Shown here: piece by piece, positions 15,301 to 15,443 of the stretch
How positions within the stretch are numbered: the first letter of the stretch is position 1
Layout: each line of letters begins with the position of its first letter
Assembly (NCBI GenBank): GCA_964568485.1
Contig: CAZMRA010000103.1
Coordinates: 1 to 15,443 of the forward strand
Direction: 5' to 3'
Source: CFX5 sp964568485
GTDB taxonomy: Bacteria > Chloroflexota > Anaerolineae > Caldilineales > Caldilineaceae
Length of the DNA stretch: 15,443 nt
Notes under the pieces: generated by a model
Told to the model about the DNA's origin: nothing
Database searches by the model: none
The model's input: the letters and a program-made list of their open reading frames with translations, nothing else
Made by a program: the position numbers and the translations under genes

Positions 15301-15443
15301 TGTAACCAATCGCTGCAGATATTCGTCGGCCAGTTTTTTTTCCCCTGCTTGGTGGGCCAATTGTGCCAAAGTGAGCGTCGCCAGTTGATCGGCTGGGTGA
15401 GCTGCCAGAAAGGTCTCCAACAACATCCGAGCCTGCTCAAACC
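12328..15443 (-). CDS. recQ: RecQ-family ATP-dependent DNA helicase with TPR-like N-terminus and two HRDC domains, 5' end cut by window edge
   Basis: The frame stays open to the right edge, and residues before the ATG at 15426 (FEQAR) continue a TPR-like helical repeat, so the true start is outside. Numbered from that ATG, TPR-like helices span ~1-85. The RecQ core begins near 130: motif I MPTGAGKS (162-169), motif II DEAH (262-265) with aromatic loop SLWGHDFRP (268-276), AMTATAP (295-301), motif V AFGMGIDKAD (424-433) and motif VI QEVGRAGRNG (451-460). Zinc cysteines are 684, 701, 704 and 707, about 220 residues after motif VI against about 55 in E. coli RecQ, so a winged-helix-like insert is present. 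An RQC-like segment follows (~728-815), then two HRDC domains (~846-918, ~940-1027). At over 1,037 residues it is far longer than E. coli RecQ (about 610). It unwinds DNA 3' to 5' during recombination and repair. Confidence 0.92.
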   Translation of the reverse strand, partial: FEQARMLLETFLAAHPADQLATLTLAQLAHQAGEKKLADEYLQRLVTGVAANLPNQAMHVLVQLLQESGKAESAKAVQLELARRQQVELSALRQVLTPYTGGASATGLDPVQLYQQLSGPDSIPVSRQEQRSIQLEAVRHFGFMKLRTGQIEVMATVMRKESILTVMPTGAGKSLCYQLPALILPKPTLVISPLIALMKDQVDSLPASARSKATFINSTLSEEELNERMKGIAQGQYKLIYAAPERLRQRAFLRALRSTGLDLFVVDEAHCVSLWGHDFRPDYLFIQEARRELGNPPALAMTATAPPQVRDEIIDYMSSEQAPTTEGEDPVQQRPRSLLLDIFRSNLHLSALEFHNEDEKLAALLKFVKETPGSGIVYVNSRHKAEALAQQLRMAGIAAEAYHAGLADRGAVQDRFMADKTRVVVATIAFGMGIDKADIRFIVHFHPSRSLAAYYQEVGRAGRNGKPSQGVLFYSNNDWANLRRWAKADEHQVEFLAKVYAAIAAQLSAEQNETETERPSFYNPSRLVGLVEARRLQQVVNTDETTMRVAVSILERAELLSRSFDLPQELSLSIGRNLPEAAKNDETFSRLVRGLGLRPGHAATIKAVDLAELLNWPLAETEARLLDWQTAGWLNFKGERRAMLIELTAQPIDQPLAAQQRLEKLLAQSTALGQRRIDEVIGYATAETCRHGYISAHFGSPPRLKCEVCDNCTGVRPEIPPRTAITTPLPDDADIEPMIIDCLISLPKPVGRSGLARILAGNLRAPVTADKARHFGRLKMLGEESIMGYIDDLLEDGRLRQYERQGFMVLAPTMRGRAAAELWLLEHPELAEMAPPPDEVATENADEPAEGDKYTALQKALWLWRRRTAEQNGVPPYVIMSNEVMLRIAETRPRNEDELAQLPGMGEQRLQHYGPSILDLVKLNPQQAGDEALLASQRNAQSEATEAIKQKLQQNLSTVSPQVERRIFLKLQEMRQKKAIAERIPPYTVAGNTLLKTIAQQAPTTQEALEGILGFRSSGLKDEAEAILTMIAQARKN

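Noticed and set aside
1..15443. CRISPR array, tRNA, insertion sequence, toxin-antitoxin or phage genes
   Set aside because: Both strands and all intergenic stretches were read for these; no spaced direct repeats, cloverleaf, transposase or similar genes were seen.

Overview
The window looks like bacterial chromosome, most probably from a Chloroflexota (green non-sulfur) lineage. This is an inference: moderate GC content, lipoprotein signal peptides, several ABC-type substrate-binding proteins (SBPs) without their transporters, an SBP-von Willebrand A (VWA) fusion next to a PspA-like protein, and a RecQ with extra domains all fit that phylum. None of these proves it. Nine genes are supported. 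Eight are on the minus strand; only the flavin amine oxidase is on the plus strand. No tRNA, rRNA, CRISPR array, transposase or phage gene was seen.

Reading the minus strand from the right edge: a RecQ-family helicase with a TPR-like N-terminal part, cut by the window edge (15443-12328). Next is a pspA/IM30-like gene with a near-consensus promoter (12110-11433), followed by two hairpins. Then comes a four-gene block: an anchored SBP-like protein (11129-9873), an SBP-VWA fusion (9862-8081), a two-TM coiled-coil membrane protein of unknown function (8036-7209) and a LivJ-like lipoprotein (7104-5962). Hairpins sit in its 5' leader and at two of its internal junctions. The convergent plus-strand amine oxidase (4560-5990) overlaps the end of this block by 29 bp. 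Across a divergent control region lies a second unit, a lipoprotein made of two tandem SBP domains (4241-1842) followed 22 bp later by an MscS-family channel (1819-410). The first 56 codons of ffh (169-1) close the window.

The striking theme is five extracytoplasmic ligand-binding domains in four proteins, with no ABC permease or ATPase anywhere in the window. They are instead associated with a VWA adhesion/scaffold domain, a membrane coiled-coil protein, a membrane-stress protein (PspA) and a mechanosensitive channel. My best hypothesis is that these SBPs act as envelope sensors or receptors rather than transport components. The two SBP units also both carry long, bulged inverted repeats in their 5' leaders, which suggests an unrecognised layer of RNA- or operator-based control.
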